This document shows positions 58,989 to 64,000 of a stretch of DNA of 64,000 nt, in pieces; position 1 is the first letter of the stretch; each line of letters begins with the position of its first letter. The DNA lies in the IMG/VR virus record IMGVR_UViG_3300025141_008753, positions 1-64,000 of that record; one strand, 5' to 3'. A program made the position numbers and the translations under genes. This DNA is from a virus. Under the pieces are notes generated by a model. The model did no database searches, was not told the DNA's origin, and saw only the letters and a program-made list of their open reading frames with translations.

Positions 58989-59017
58989 ATTATATCATTT
59001 TCCTAGCATATTGTCAA
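58989..59017 (-). promoter_or_regulatory. Leftward promoter inside the array, third copy
   Basis: Minus TTGACA (plus 59012-59017), spacer 17 (differs from the other two copies by one base), TATAAT (plus 58989-58994). Confidence 0.9.
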
Positions 59018-59095
59018 GGGGAAAACGTGTAAAACTTTCCGCTCGAACGTGTAAAATTCTCCGCTCGAACGTGTAAAATTTTCCGCTTTTTTTAC

Positions 59096-59124
59096 TTGAC
59101 AAAATGAGCCTAAACGTGTAAAAT
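59096..59124 (+). promoter_or_regulatory. Rightward promoter-like TTGACA-N17-TAAAAT, copy 2
   Basis: TTGACA 59096-59101, the same 17-bp spacer as copy 1 (58675), TAAAAT 59119-59124 inside repeat unit 16. Confidence 0.5.
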
Positions 59125-59151
59125 TCTCCGCTCGAACGTGTAAAATTCTCC

Positions 59152-59193
59152 AAGTCCTTACTACACCTATACTTAGGACCGCCCGGGACCGCG
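59152..59193 (-). promoter_or_regulatory. 45-bp element, copy C
   Basis: Minus GCGGTCCCGGGCGGTCCTAAG then TATAGGTGTAGTAAGGACTT. It lies directly upstream (in leftward sense) of the repeat array and its promoters. Confidence 0.75.
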
Positions 59194-59278
59194 CGGCTCG
59201 ATTTTGTCAAGTAAAAAAGGGGGATTTTAGAAAAAGCGGCGTGGCAGTAGTTCAAGGCTCCCCCAAACCTTTTTAGAC

Positions 59279-59485
59279 TTAGAAACCTTGAGTGGCTTTC
59301 CAAGGACGGGCATTTGACCATCTATGGTTACCCCAATGGTTACCGTCTACCATTTTAGGTAGCATACGGCGAATGTTAATGTAGCGATTAAGCCAAAAAT
59401 CAGCGGACTTGCCAGAGCCTTTAGTATAAGCGGACTCAAAGCGACGAGCGCAGAAGAGAGAAAGTTGATTGAGAAAGTATTTCAT
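59279..59485 (-). CDS. Small basic protein of unknown function
   Basis: 68 aa: MKYFLNQLSLFCARRFESAY, then SADFWLNRYINIRRMLPKMVDG and a Trp/His-rich tail. The promoter at 59532 gives a ~40-nt leader without a clear Shine-Dalgarno site. Confidence 0.5.
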   Translation of the reverse strand: MKYFLNQLSLFCARRFESAYTKGSGKSADFWLNRYINIRRMLPKMVDGNHWGNHRWSNARPWKATQGF

Positions 59486-59531
59486 TTTATTGAATGCCTA
59501 GAGGTAGGACTTTGTTATTTGGTATACGTAT

Positions 59532-59560
59532 AGTATACCACAGCGAGGGCGCTTTGTCAA
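59532..59560 (-). promoter_or_regulatory. Leftward promoter TTGACA-N17-TATACT
   Basis: -35 plus TGTCAA 59555-59560, -10 plus AGTATA 59532-59537, spacer 17 containing CGCTGTGG. Drives 59279-59485. Confidence 0.9.
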
Positions 59561-59561
59561 G

Positions 59562-59798
59562 TTAAAAACCACAAAAATTGTAGGCTTTTTCCATAACGAT
59601 TTGCTGAACATCTGAGTTATCCATGATGATTTCTAACTCATCATTTCCTAGACGAAAGCCGTCAGTCCAAAGTGCTTCGGATACGAAAGCGTCGCAAAAA
59701 TCGAAAGCGTCGGTGATATCGACTCCGTCGATGACGATGGAACGGAGGTCTAGGCTTCTGCCTAGAGTGGGAATGTAGAGGGTATTATTGTTTTTCAT
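59562..59798 (-). CDS. Small acidic protein, predicted near-leaderless mRNA
   Basis: 78 aa from ATG 59798. TLYIPTLGRSLDLRSIVIDGVDITDAFDFCDAFV, acidic overall. Nine bases separate the -10 (59808) and ATG, so the mRNA leader would be 2-3 nt. No Shine-Dalgarno site. Small acidic early proteins often bind host regulators; that is inference. Confidence 0.65.
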   Translation of the reverse strand: MKNNNTLYIPTLGRSLDLRSIVIDGVDITDAFDFCDAFVSEALWTDGFRLGNDELEIIMDNSDVQQIVMEKAYNFCGF

Positions 59799-59807
59799 TA
59801 TGCTAAT

Positions 59808-59836
59808 AGTATAACACAGCGCACCCAATCCGTCAA
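59808..59836 (-). promoter_or_regulatory. Leftward promoter TTGACG-N17-TATACT of gene 59562
   Basis: -35 plus CGTCAA 59831-59836, -10 plus AGTATA 59808-59813. Same spacer as the promoter at 60624; both are inside a 132-bp duplicated cassette. Confidence 0.88.
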
Positions 59837-59875
59837 GTATAAAACAGGAAAAATCTTTAAATATTTGAAGTTTTT

Positions 59876-59920
59876 GTAAGTCCTTTGTGCGCCTATACTT
59901 AGGACTGTCTCGGACCGCCC
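59876..59920 (-). promoter_or_regulatory. 45-bp element, copy D
   Basis: Minus GGGCGGTCCGAGACAGTCCT followed by AAGTATAGGCGCACAAAGGACTTAC; AGTCCT/AGGACT form an inverted repeat. Close to the consensus. Confidence 0.8.
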
Positions 59921-59962
59921 AAAATGTGGGTTTAGAGCCCTCCGGCGTGGTCTAATAGGCGA

Positions 59963-60616
59963 TTAGACGGTAAACCATTTATCCTTAACTTTATTTCCAT
60001 GCAGGGCGTATTTTATAACCTTAACCGATTTTGACCAACACGCTCGGCACGATTTGCATTTTCCATCACGCTCAAACGCTCGGCATAAACTTTCGCCCTT
60101 GCTCGGCTTAAACTCATCGGCGGTTTGTATAATGGTGGAAGATAATCCCTCAACCGTTACGCCATTAATAGAATCGCTAGAATAACGCACTACTACATTT
60201 TCTAATTCGTTCATGCGCTCGAATATAGAAACAAAATTAGAATCCTTATACATTCTAGTTGGCAACCAATGCTGGCAGTTAGGCGTTAAGCCCATAACGG
60301 TATAGATTTTGTGGGCGAGTTTAATATCGTAAACATCGCCACTATCAAACCACCGAAAATATTTTGCCTTGCCGATTTTCTTAACCATAACGGAAACCCA
60401 ATCATCGCACTTCCAATCTTCCATATTATGCTTGCGACTTGCTACCGTAGCAGGAAAGCGATATGCGCCCGTCAAGGCATAGCAATAATTGCAAGCATCG
60501 ACAGGCGAACCGTCAGACTTTCTCGCACTTGGGCAAGAATCCCATGCAGGAAGCGACCAAGATTTGCAAGGCATTTTGGAAGCGTTAGATATTTTAGGGG
60601 TAGCGAGTGTTTTCAT
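59963..60616 (-). CDS. Cysteine-rich GP88/DUF5131-like protein, predicted leaderless
   Basis: 217 aa from ATG 60616. CPSARKSDGSPVDACNYCYALTG, RWFDSGDVYDIKLAHKIY, HWLPTRMYKDSNF and CRAFERDGKCKSCRACW fit a family of phage proteins with CxxCYA and C-terminal Cys clusters, possibly binding an iron-sulfur cluster. I place it near GP88/DUF5131-type proteins without certainty. The -10 ends seven bases before the ATG. Confidence 0.65.
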   Translation of the reverse strand: MKTLATPKISNASKMPCKSWSLPAWDSCPSARKSDGSPVDACNYCYALTGAYRFPATVASRKHNMEDWKCDDWVSVMVKKIGKAKYFRWFDSGDVYDIKLAHKIYTVMGLTPNCQHWLPTRMYKDSNFVSIFERMNELENVVVRYSSDSINGVTVEGLSSTIIQTADEFKPSKGESLCRAFERDGKCKSCRACWSKSVKVIKYALHGNKVKDKWFTV

Positions 60617-60623
60617 TATACCT

Positions 60624-60652
60624 AGTATAACACAGCGCACCCAATCCGTCAA
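60624..60652 (-). promoter_or_regulatory. Leftward promoter TTGACG-N17-TATACT of gene 59963
   Basis: -35 plus CGTCAA 60647-60652, -10 plus AGTATA 60624-60629. Predicted start at or one base from the ATG. Confidence 0.88.
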
Positions 60653-60691
60653 GTATAAAACAGGAAAAATCTTTAAGTATTTTAAGTTTTT

Positions 60692-60735
60692 GTAAGTCCT
60701 TATGCCACCTATACTTAGGGCTGCCTCGGACCGCT
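60692..60735 (-). promoter_or_regulatory. 45-bp element, copy E
   Basis: Minus GAGCGGTCCGAGGCAGCCCT followed by AAGTATAGGTGGCATAAGGACTTAC. Confidence 0.8.
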
Positions 60736-60754
60736 CCAAATGTGGGTTTAGAGC

Positions 60755-60958
60755 CTATTCGTCGGCGTTATTCCCAAAAACAGAGTCCTGACATTCTTGG
60801 CACATTCCGCTGATACCGTATTCCTTAATGCTGATTTCATCTCTAAAATCCATGTCTAGTATATCATTAGGACAGGTTACGCATTGCTTGTTATCTATTC
60901 TCTGAACTAGGTCGGGAACGAGTTGGAATACAGGCTTGTTGAGGTCGGGTTTATTCAT
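60755..60958 (-). CDS. Small zinc-ribbon protein, predicted leaderless
   Basis: 67 aa. CVTCPNDILDMDFRDEISIKEYGISGMCQECQDSVFG has two CxxC knuckles, a pattern common in small phage proteins. The -10 ends six bases before the ATG. No Shine-Dalgarno. Confidence 0.75.
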   Translation of the reverse strand: MNKPDLNKPVFQLVPDLVQRIDNKQCVTCPNDILDMDFRDEISIKEYGISGMCQECQDSVFGNNADE

Positions 60959-60964
60959 GCGTAT

Positions 60965-60993
60965 AGTATAACAGAGCGCCTACTGTTTGTCAA
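60965..60993 (-). promoter_or_regulatory. Leftward promoter TTGACA-N17-TATACT of gene 60755
   Basis: -35 plus TGTCAA 60988-60993, -10 plus AGTATA 60965-60970, then ATACGC and the ATG. It overlaps the 3' end of the upstream lysozyme-like gene. Confidence 0.92.
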
Positions 60994-61387
60994 GCAAAAT
61001 CTGGACTTTTTTCCAATATTTTAATGTTGCGGTTTTCTTATAACCTTTTGGTCCGCCGTTATGGATTCGGGCAACCTTCTCAGCATCAAACTTTAGTGGA
61101 TTAGTCCATGCGGAACGGGCATACCTTCGCATATAAGCGTCAAACACCATAATAGAATAAGCCCTTTTATAACAATCAAGATACTTCCCGCCGATATTAG
61201 AACGCTCGGTAGCATCGGTGTGATAGATTTTCCAAATTTGGAGACAGCCAATAGCATTGCCATTATCTCCGACGGCATCATCTTTGCCGTTTGATTCGAC
61301 TTGGATAAGGGCATTGACGAGTTTAGTTTGTTGAGCATTGAGTTCTACCTGTGGCAGAGCCAATAGGGTGAGTGCGAGAGTTATCAT
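60980..61387 (-). CDS. Secreted lysozyme/transglycosylase-like protein, predicted leaderless
   Basis: 135 aa from ATG 61387. N-terminal signal-like helix (MITLALTLLALPQVELNA), then LVNALIQVESNGKDDAVGDNGNAIGCLQIW, matching the SLT/lysozyme-like active-site Glu region (ES-N-) and G-x-LQI motif. The C-terminal half has KVARIHNGGPKGYKKTATLKYW as in this fold. Being in the early-promoter region it is not a standard late lysin; it might remodel peptidoglycan. Confidence 0.75.
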   Translation of the reverse strand: MITLALTLLALPQVELNAQQTKLVNALIQVESNGKDDAVGDNGNAIGCLQIWKIYHTDATERSNIGGKYLDCYKRAYSIMVFDAYMRRYARSAWTNPLKFDAEKVARIHNGGPKGYKKTATLKYWKKVQILLDKQ

Positions 61388-61393
61388 GCGTAT

Positions 61394-61422
61394 AGTATAA
61401 CAGAGCGGAGGAGGGTTGTCAA
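61394..61422 (-). promoter_or_regulatory. Leftward promoter TTGACA-N17-TATACT of gene 60980
   Basis: -35 plus TGTCAA 61417-61422, -10 plus AGTATA 61394-61399, then ATACGC and the ATG (same as for gene 60755). Confidence 0.92.
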
Positions 61423-61428
61423 GTAAAA

Positions 61429-61638
61429 TTAGAGAATATTTGGAGGGTTCTTTTTGCCGAAAGTGTGCCAATCTTCAAAGGTCATATATGCAACCTTGTG
61501 AGGGTTGTAATGCGCCAAAGCAGCTTTGGCTTGTAGGTAAGGTAGTGAGCCTTCACCGATAAAAACACGGTAGGGCTTCAAAACGCCTTTCTTAGCGTAG
61601 AGAACGTATTCAGGAGAAGCAGAGTTTTTCATTTTCAT
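61429..61638 (-). CDS. Small protein of unknown function, predicted near-leaderless
   Basis: 69 aa from ATG 61638 (or 67 from 61632). PEYVLYAKKGVLKPYRVFIGEGSLPYLQAKAALAHYNP suggests a small alpha/beta fold. Leader predicted at 2-3 nt. Confidence 0.6.
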   Translation of the reverse strand: MKMKNSASPEYVLYAKKGVLKPYRVFIGEGSLPYLQAKAALAHYNPHKVAYMTFEDWHTFGKKNPPNIL

Positions 61639-61647
61639 TATGCCTAT

Positions 61648-61676
61648 AGTATACCATAGCGCAAGGGTATTGTCAA
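61648..61676 (-). promoter_or_regulatory. Leftward promoter TTGACA-N17-TATACT of gene 61429
   Basis: -35 plus TGTCAA 61671-61676, -10 plus AGTATA 61648-61653; spacer ATACCCTTGCGCTATGG is identical to that at 62680. Confidence 0.92.
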
Positions 61677-61694
61677 GCATAATCCCACAATTTT

Positions 61695-61738
61695 TAACTC
61701 CTTATGCTACCTATACTTAGGACTGTCTCGGACCGCCC
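61695..61738 (-). promoter_or_regulatory. 45-bp element, copy F
   Basis: Minus GGGCGGTCCGAGACAGTCCT followed by AAGTATAGGTAGCATAAGGAGTT. The stretch 61648-61738 is nearly repeated at 62680-62770. Confidence 0.8.
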
Positions 61739-61815
61739 AAAATGCCCCTTTTAAGCCTGTTGGCGAGGGGTAAAGTGGGGTTTTGAGCAGACCCCAAACT
61801 GCGTAATGAAAAAAC

Positions 61816-62223
61816 TCAATCCTCCATCATATCCCCAAACTCCTTCGAGGATAGATGGTCTTTAGGTTTCTCTATAACACCCGTTGTAACTGCGTCATCG
61901 AATGATTTATTCCAACGCATATACCATTCCATAGGTATACTTATTATTTTCTCTATATCTCGCCTTCCCAATTCTTGAAGAACGGCAAGGATAGGAACTA
62001 AGGTAGCAATGTTGGCAAGGATTTGCTCCGACTTATTAAAGGCGGGCATTTCCTTATCTCCCATGACTAAGTAAAAAGCCATCGAAGTGCAATTGCGGAT
62101 ATCATTATCCTTGGCAATTAGATTAGCAAACTCATTGCAGACTGAATCGGGTGGGGCTTCATGCCCACCCACCATTTCTATATCGCTTTGATTATAGATT
62201 GTGTAAGTTTGAACATCAGACAT
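61816..62223 (-). CDS. Protein of unknown function, second gene of a two-gene unit
   Basis: 135 aa. Helical (SVCNEFANLIAKDNDIRNC, EQILANIATLVPILAVLQELGRRDIEKI). No family recognised. It overlaps the gene at 62216-62458 by eight bases, one of the few leftward genes without its own promoter. Confidence 0.6.
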   Translation of the reverse strand: MSDVQTYTIYNQSDIEMVGGHEAPPDSVCNEFANLIAKDNDIRNCTSMAFYLVMGDKEMPAFNKSEQILANIATLVPILAVLQELGRRDIEKIISIPMEWYMRWNKSFDDAVTTGVIEKPKDHLSSKEFGDMMED

Positions 62224-62458
62224 TGTAAGTGCCGTAATCTTGAGTTGCTAGGTAAGCATCGTAAGCACCATAACGGCTCTCACAAAGTTTTTCGTTATCC
62301 ACCATACGGCGAGCATCACGATACATTTCCAAAAGTTGCATCGTTTGTTCACAATGCGTATGGATTCTGTATGACTGAGCAAATGCCTTGCCAATGGTAA
62401 GAGAGAGATTGTGCCTATCTTCGACAGACTGAGGAACGGTAGCAGAGTTGTATGCCAT
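62216..62458 (-). CDS. Small helical protein of unknown function
   Basis: 80 aa. DRHNLSLTIGKAFAQSYRIHTHCEQTMQLLEMYRDARRM is helical. The leader from the promoter at 62508 is ~42 nt with no Shine-Dalgarno site; the position where other genes have ATG has ATA here. Confidence 0.6.
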   Translation of the reverse strand: MAYNSATVPQSVEDRHNLSLTIGKAFAQSYRIHTHCEQTMQLLEMYRDARRMVDNEKLCESRYGAYDAYLATQDYGTYNV

Positions 62459-62507
62459 GAGTTTTTTCTATGCCCACGATGGGGACTTGGTTATTTGTTA
62501 TGCGTAT

Positions 62508-62536
62508 AGTATACCATAGCGCAAGAGGTTTGTCAA
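62508..62536 (-). promoter_or_regulatory. Leftward promoter TTGACA-N17-TATACT of gene 62216
   Basis: -35 plus TGTCAA 62531-62536, -10 plus AGTATA 62508-62513, spacer ending GCGCTATGG. Confidence 0.9.
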
Positions 62537-62543
62537 GCAAAAT

Positions 62544-62672
62544 CTAGAAAATATTTGGGATAAAATCCAAACAGTAGACAATCCACAACAGAGCCGATGC
62601 GAACACCTTAAGGCAGAACGCAATAGGTTGGTGGAAGATGACGAACAAGGTAAGGGAGAGTAGCGATTTCAT
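62544..62672 (-). CDS. 42-aa hydrophobic membrane peptide, predicted leaderless
   Basis: MKSLLSLTLFVIFHQPIAFC, then LKVFASALLWIVYCLDFIPNIF. Two hydrophobic stretches, one Lys at the N-terminus. The promoter -10 (62680) ends seven bases before the ATG, exactly as for recognised leftward genes, which supports it as a real gene despite its length. Possible toxin, holin-like or host-membrane modifier; no function assigned. Confidence 0.65.
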   Translation of the reverse strand: MKSLLSLTLFVIFHQPIAFCLKVFASALLWIVYCLDFIPNIF

Positions 62673-62679
62673 TATACAC

Positions 62680-62708
62680 AGTATACCATAGCGCAAGGGT
62701 ATTGTCAA
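62680..62708 (-). promoter_or_regulatory. Leftward promoter TTGACA-N17-TATACT of the 42-aa gene
   Basis: -35 plus TGTCAA 62703-62708, -10 plus AGTATA 62680-62685; spacer identical to that at 61648. Confidence 0.92.
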
Positions 62709-62727
62709 GCATAATCTCATAATTTTT

Positions 62728-62770
62728 AACTCCTTACTACGCCTATACTTAGGGCTGTTTCGGACCCCCG
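62728..62770 (-). promoter_or_regulatory. 45-bp element, copy G
   Basis: Minus GGGGGTCCGAAACAGCCCTA followed by AGTATAGGCGTAGTAAGGAGTT. Confidence 0.8.
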
Positions 62771-62877
62771 GCTCGCGATTTTGTCAAGTAAAAAATGGAC
62801 TTTCTTTGTAGGTGAAAGCCCGAAACATCCTCCCCTAAACTTATACTATCGGCGAAGGGGCGAGCCGTCTCATAATT

Positions 62878-63159
62878 TCAGCCACATGAATACTCACCCT
62901 CCTCATTTTGCCAGTAATCAGCCGTTGCACCATAATCACTATCGTAATCACCGCACTCATGAGCCATATCGCCCTCAGCGTCAGCCCAAGCGCAGAAGGT
63001 TTCATCGCCAGCGTCGCACTCGCAGAAAGTGGTAGAACGGACATCGTAGCCCTTCTCAATCACGCCAGTATCAGCGCAGTTTGAGCAAGCAGGGACATCG
63101 CAAGCCTCACAAGCCTCGTTAGGGCTGTAAGATGAATCGTAGTAGGAGGTGTTTTCCAT
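62878..63159 (-). CDS. Small acidic cysteine-rich protein, predicted near-leaderless
   Basis: 93 aa with nine cysteines: CEACDVPACSNCADTG, FCECDAGDETFC and later CGDYDSDYG, ending YSCG. Strongly acidic (Asp/Glu) with few Lys. Likely binds zinc; small acidic early phage proteins often mimic nucleic acid or bind host proteins. The -10 lies nine bases before the ATG. Confidence 0.65.
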   Translation of the reverse strand: MENTSYYDSSYSPNEACEACDVPACSNCADTGVIEKGYDVRSTTFCECDAGDETFCAWADAEGDMAHECGDYDSDYGATADYWQNEEGEYSCG

Positions 63160-63168
63160 TATGCCTAT

Positions 63169-63197
63169 AGTATACCATAGCGCGTGTGTATTGTCAA
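63169..63197 (-). promoter_or_regulatory. Leftward promoter TTGACA-N17-TATACT of gene 62878
   Basis: -35 plus TGTCAA 63192-63197, -10 plus AGTATA 63169-63174, spacer 17. Confidence 0.92.
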
Positions 63198-63216
63198 GCA
63201 CTTTCTTAGATTTTTT

Positions 63217-63405
63217 TTAATCAAACCAACCTCGCTTTACATCACGCCTAGCCTGAGTTATACTATACCCATTTTCTTCGAGTCTGTCAAGCGTTTCTTG
63301 GATAATTATTTCTTGAGTTACAGAGTCCATCTCCACACGATTAGAAGAAGGAAAGACATAGGCGTGCGTAATGACACCTAAACAGAATGCTAGTGCGTAT
63401 TTCAT
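63217..63405 (-). CDS. Small protein with N-terminal hydrophobic segment, predicted leaderless
   Basis: 62 aa. MKYALAFCLGVITHAYVFP is a possible signal or anchor, then a charged helix (DSVTQEIIIQETLDRLEENGYSITQARRDVKRG). The -10 ends seven bases before the ATG. No family recognised. Confidence 0.6.
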   Translation of the reverse strand: MKYALAFCLGVITHAYVFPSSNRVEMDSVTQEIIIQETLDRLEENGYSITQARRDVKRGWFD

Positions 63406-63412
63406 GGTCTAT

Positions 63413-63441
63413 AGTATAACACAGCGTAAGCGTATTGTCAA
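63413..63441 (-). promoter_or_regulatory. Leftward promoter TTGACA-N17-TATACT of gene 63217
   Basis: -35 plus TGTCAA 63436-63441, -10 plus AGTATA 63413-63418, spacer ending CGCTGTGT. Confidence 0.92.
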
Positions 63442-63548
63442 GTAAAAAACCCTAAATATCTCGCTGGTCGGAGAAAATCGTTGATTCGGTACCATGCCAA
63501 AATGGCAGAGCGCCCTGTATCTTCCGTAGGACCCATGCCTATACCTTT

Positions 63549-63606
63549 TGGGACTCCTACAAAACTGGGACTCCTACAAAACTGGGACTCCTACAAAACT
63601 GGGACT
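63549..63606. repeat. Short tandem repeat, 18-bp unit, three copies plus partial
   Basis: GGGACTCCTACAAAACT repeats perfectly three times and a fourth copy is cut after GGGACT. It lies between two leftward genes. A small inverted repeat TGCCA/TGGCA is upstream at ~63495-63507. No function apparent. Confidence 0.85.
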
Positions 63607-63651
63607 GTAAAAAAATATAATTATTTTATAGCAATCATCCTAGGATTATAC

Positions 63652-64000
63652 TTATTTAATTTTTCGCGCTACGACGACCTCTACGCCCAGCTCTCTTAGG
63701 AATTCGATTCCTGTAGTATCGCTATAAGCCTGTCCGCATACAACTCTCACTATACCAGATTGATATATCATTTTGGCACAATCAAAACATGGCGATAGTG
63801 TAGTATATAACGTAGAGCCGACGCTACTCTGAGAGCCCCTTGCGAGCTTTGTGAGCGCGTTTGTCTCTGCATGTAGGACTTCCTTAAGAGTTTCGCCATC
63901 GTCGCCCTCACACGCGTTAGAGAAGCTTGTAGGGGTCCCATTATATCCATCGGAGATAATCTGATTATCTCTTACCACCAAACATCCAACTTGTTTTCTT
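63652..64000 (-). CDS. dCMP/cytidine deaminase family, 5' partial
   Basis: At least 115 codons, open to the window end. QVGCLVVRDNQIISDGYNGTP, HAETNAL (catalytic HAE) and SPCFDCAKMIYQSGI (PCxxC zinc ligands) are the deoxycytidylate deaminase motifs. It makes dUMP from dCMP and pairs with dUTPase (16310) in dTMP supply. The start codon and promoter lie beyond base 64000. Confidence 0.9.
   Translation of the reverse strand, partial: RKQVGCLVVRDNQIISDGYNGTPTSFSNACEGDDGETLKEVLHAETNALTKLARGSQSSVGSTLYTTLSPCFDCAKMIYQSGIVRVVCGQAYSDTTGIEFLRELGVEVVVARKIK

Larger units (their letters stand above)
58649..59151. repeat. Iteron-like array: 17 copies of a ~22-bp repeat
   Basis: Core on the plus strand: (C/A)(G/A)TGTAAAA(T/C)T(C/T)TCCGCTC. 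Units 3-9 alternate two versions (ATTCTCC and ACTTTCC) preceded by ATCATG at ~22-24-bp spacing; units 1, 2 and 10-17 have ACGTG instead. Promoters at 58924 and 58989 are embedded between units. On the minus strand the ATCATG units read GGAG or GGAA, 7-8 bases, then ATG. Confidence 0.93.
58225..59278. other. Long non-coding stretch
   Basis: Over 1 kb without a supported protein gene. It holds the tmRNA-like leader, five perfect leftward promoters (58387, 58495, 58613, 58924, 58989), two rightward promoter-like sites, a terminator, the ~22-bp repeat array and element copy C. Candidate replication or transcription control centre. Confidence 0.75.
59808..59939. repeat. 132-bp promoter cassette, direct repeat copy 1
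   Basis: Nearly identical to 60624-60755. It includes the promoter, an AT-rich link, the 45-bp element and the AAATGTGGGTTTAGAGCC tail. Confidence 0.92.
60624..60755. repeat. 132-bp promoter cassette, direct repeat copy 2
   Basis: Partner of 59808-59939, differing at a limited number of positions mostly within the 45-bp element. Confidence 0.92.

Noticed and set aside
58649-59151. Possible CRISPR array
   Set aside because: Units are directly adjacent at ~22-24 bp with no unique spacers of constant length, and no cas gene is in the window.
58995-59321. Minus-strand ORF through the repeat array
   Set aside because: It depends on the repeats reading through by chance, crosses element copy C and promoters, and has no promoter or start site of its own.
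60311-60625. Plus-strand ORF opposite the Cys-rich gene
   Set aside because: Fully antisense to a gene with conserved cysteine motifs and a strong promoter.
63481-63699. Plus-strand ORF over the 18-bp tandem repeat
   Set aside because: Starts at TTG without a ribosome binding site and overlaps the deaminase gene antisense; the middle is just repeat translation.

Overview
This window is part of the genome of a large tailed phage (myovirus) with a T4-type gene set. The evidence is a contractile tail sheath followed by a tail tube gene, recombination proteins resembling gp46/gp47, UvsX and gp32, a DnaB-type replicative helicase, a late sigma factor resembling gp55, and a T4-type late promoter (TATAAATA at 32823). 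It departs from T4 in using a family A DNA polymerase, a B12-dependent (class II) ribonucleotide reductase and its own GroES. Class II NrdJ and a CobS/CobT-like pair are common in phages of aquatic bacteria. The host cannot be named from sequence, but it must recognise canonical TTGACA-N17-TATAAT promoters. LAYOUT: (1) 1-5.5 kb: tail sheath (5' end outside the window), tail tube and a large unknown protein. (2) 5.5-19.6 kb: tightly packed replication, recombination and nucleotide metabolism genes. The DNA polymerase is divided into an exonuclease protein and a polymerase protein, with a eukaryote-type (GSII) glutamine synthetase and two small ORFs between them. (3) 19.6-32.6 kb: an unusually long carbohydrate island with at least six glycosyltransferases, WecB, Gmd, a UDP-glucose/GDP-mannose dehydrogenase-like protein, several SDR epimerases/reductases and a cupin. 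RmlC (34.8 kb) and RmlA-RmlB-RmlD (38.4-40.7 kb) complete a dTDP-L-rhamnose pathway. (4) 32.8-46.1 kb: virion proteins, including a 1272-aa fibre with two nested peptide repeats and three paralogous beta-rich proteins, interleaved with UvsX, a Clp-type AAA+ protein and small proteins. (5) 46.1-56.7 kb: tRNA-Ile(UAU), a tRNA remnant, a PD-(D/E)XK nuclease, then a rightward operon from a perfect consensus sigma70 promoter at 47500. That operon encodes a CobS-like AAA+ protein, a CobT-like metalloprotease/VWA system split over three genes, a sigma-like protein, an ATP-dependent ligase, a HIT protein and small proteins with good Shine-Dalgarno sites. (6) 56.7-63.5 kb: a leftward accessory region of small genes. 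Most have their own near-consensus promoter placed so that transcription should start at, or within about three bases of, the ATG, which predicts leaderless mRNAs. A conserved ~45-bp element precedes many of these promoters. The large non-coding stretch 57.9-59.28 kb holds seventeen copies of a ~22-bp repeat, several perfect consensus promoters, promoter-terminator units that would make very short RNAs, and a 78-nt gene resembling the tRNA-like domain of tmRNA with no mRNA-like domain. The window ends inside a dCMP deaminase gene. The most novel material is region 6 (leaderless cassettes, 45-bp element, iteron-like array, tmRNA-like RNA), followed by the divided polymerase with its glutamine synthetase.
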